Shown here: positions 14,329 to 14,331 of the stretch, piece after piece | How positions within the stretch are numbered: the first letter of the stretch is position 1 | Layout of the letters: every line of letters begins with the position of its first letter | NCBI GenBank assembly: GCA_900544675.1 | Contig: UQVZ01000061.1 | Coordinates: 1-14,331, forward strand | DNA from: an uncultured Bacteroides sp. | GTDB taxonomy: Bacteria; Bacteroidota; Bacteroidia; Bacteroidales; Bacteroidaceae | Direction: 5' to 3' | DNA: 14,331 nt | Notes under the pieces: model-generated | What the model was told of the DNA's origin: nothing | Databases searched by the model: none | Seen by the model: the letters and a program-made list of their open reading frames with translations, nothing else | Program-made: the position numbers and the translations under genes

Positions 14329-14331
14329 CAA

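Noticed and set aside
1..14331. CRISPR array, integrase, transposase, or restriction-modification locus
   Set aside because: No regularly spaced repeats, no recombinase or transposase motifs, and no methyltransferase motifs were seen; the DUF1016 nuclease alone does not make a system.

Overview
The window looks like a chromosomal segment from a Bacteroidales gut commensal (Bacteroides or Phocaeicola type). The evidence is a full-length hybrid two-component system (HTCS) of the kind that controls polysaccharide use, two secreted family 43 glycoside hydrolases, a CarboxypepD-less TonB-receptor-like beta-barrel, a DUF3467 gene, and several promoters of the Bacteroidota form TTTG-N18/20-TAnnTTTG. 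Species cannot be set from this sequence alone.

Layout. Bases 79-1793 (+) hold a guanine deaminase (guaD) and a solitary PD-(D/E)XK nuclease of the DUF1016/YhcG family. Bases 1966-4020 (+) encode an outer-membrane beta-barrel with its own likely promoter, which sits in the end of the nuclease gene. After a 299-bp gap holding a decayed signal-peptide gene remnant comes a carbohydrate locus. It has an endo-arabinanase-like GH43 (4320-5309, -), a 1392-residue HTCS (5454-9632, -) and, divergent from it, a second GH43 (9977-10963, +). Then come a DUF3467 protein (11162-11494, -), a 397-bp gap with a MITE-like inverted repeat, and an S41 C-terminal processing peptidase (11892-13589, -). The last 740 bp are non-coding except for two identical tandem tRNA-Asn genes. 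Their upstream region contains three separate hairpin or palindromic structures.

How the parts work together. The HTCS spans the inner membrane. Its periplasmic propeller domain would bind an oligosaccharide, and its cytoplasmic AraC-type domain would activate nearby genes. Both flanking GH43 genes carry, in the same orientation relative to their promoters, two TCCAC(C/T) repeats exactly 21 bp apart just upstream of or overlapping the -33 element. That is the spacing expected for two AraC-type half sites, and it makes a direct, testable link from sensor to both enzymes. The locus has no SusC/SusD pair in view, so it would be a small enzyme-only regulon or the satellite of a larger arabinan locus elsewhere. 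The arabinan assignment rests on the FDYCCRG-type signature of the first GH43 and remains an inference.
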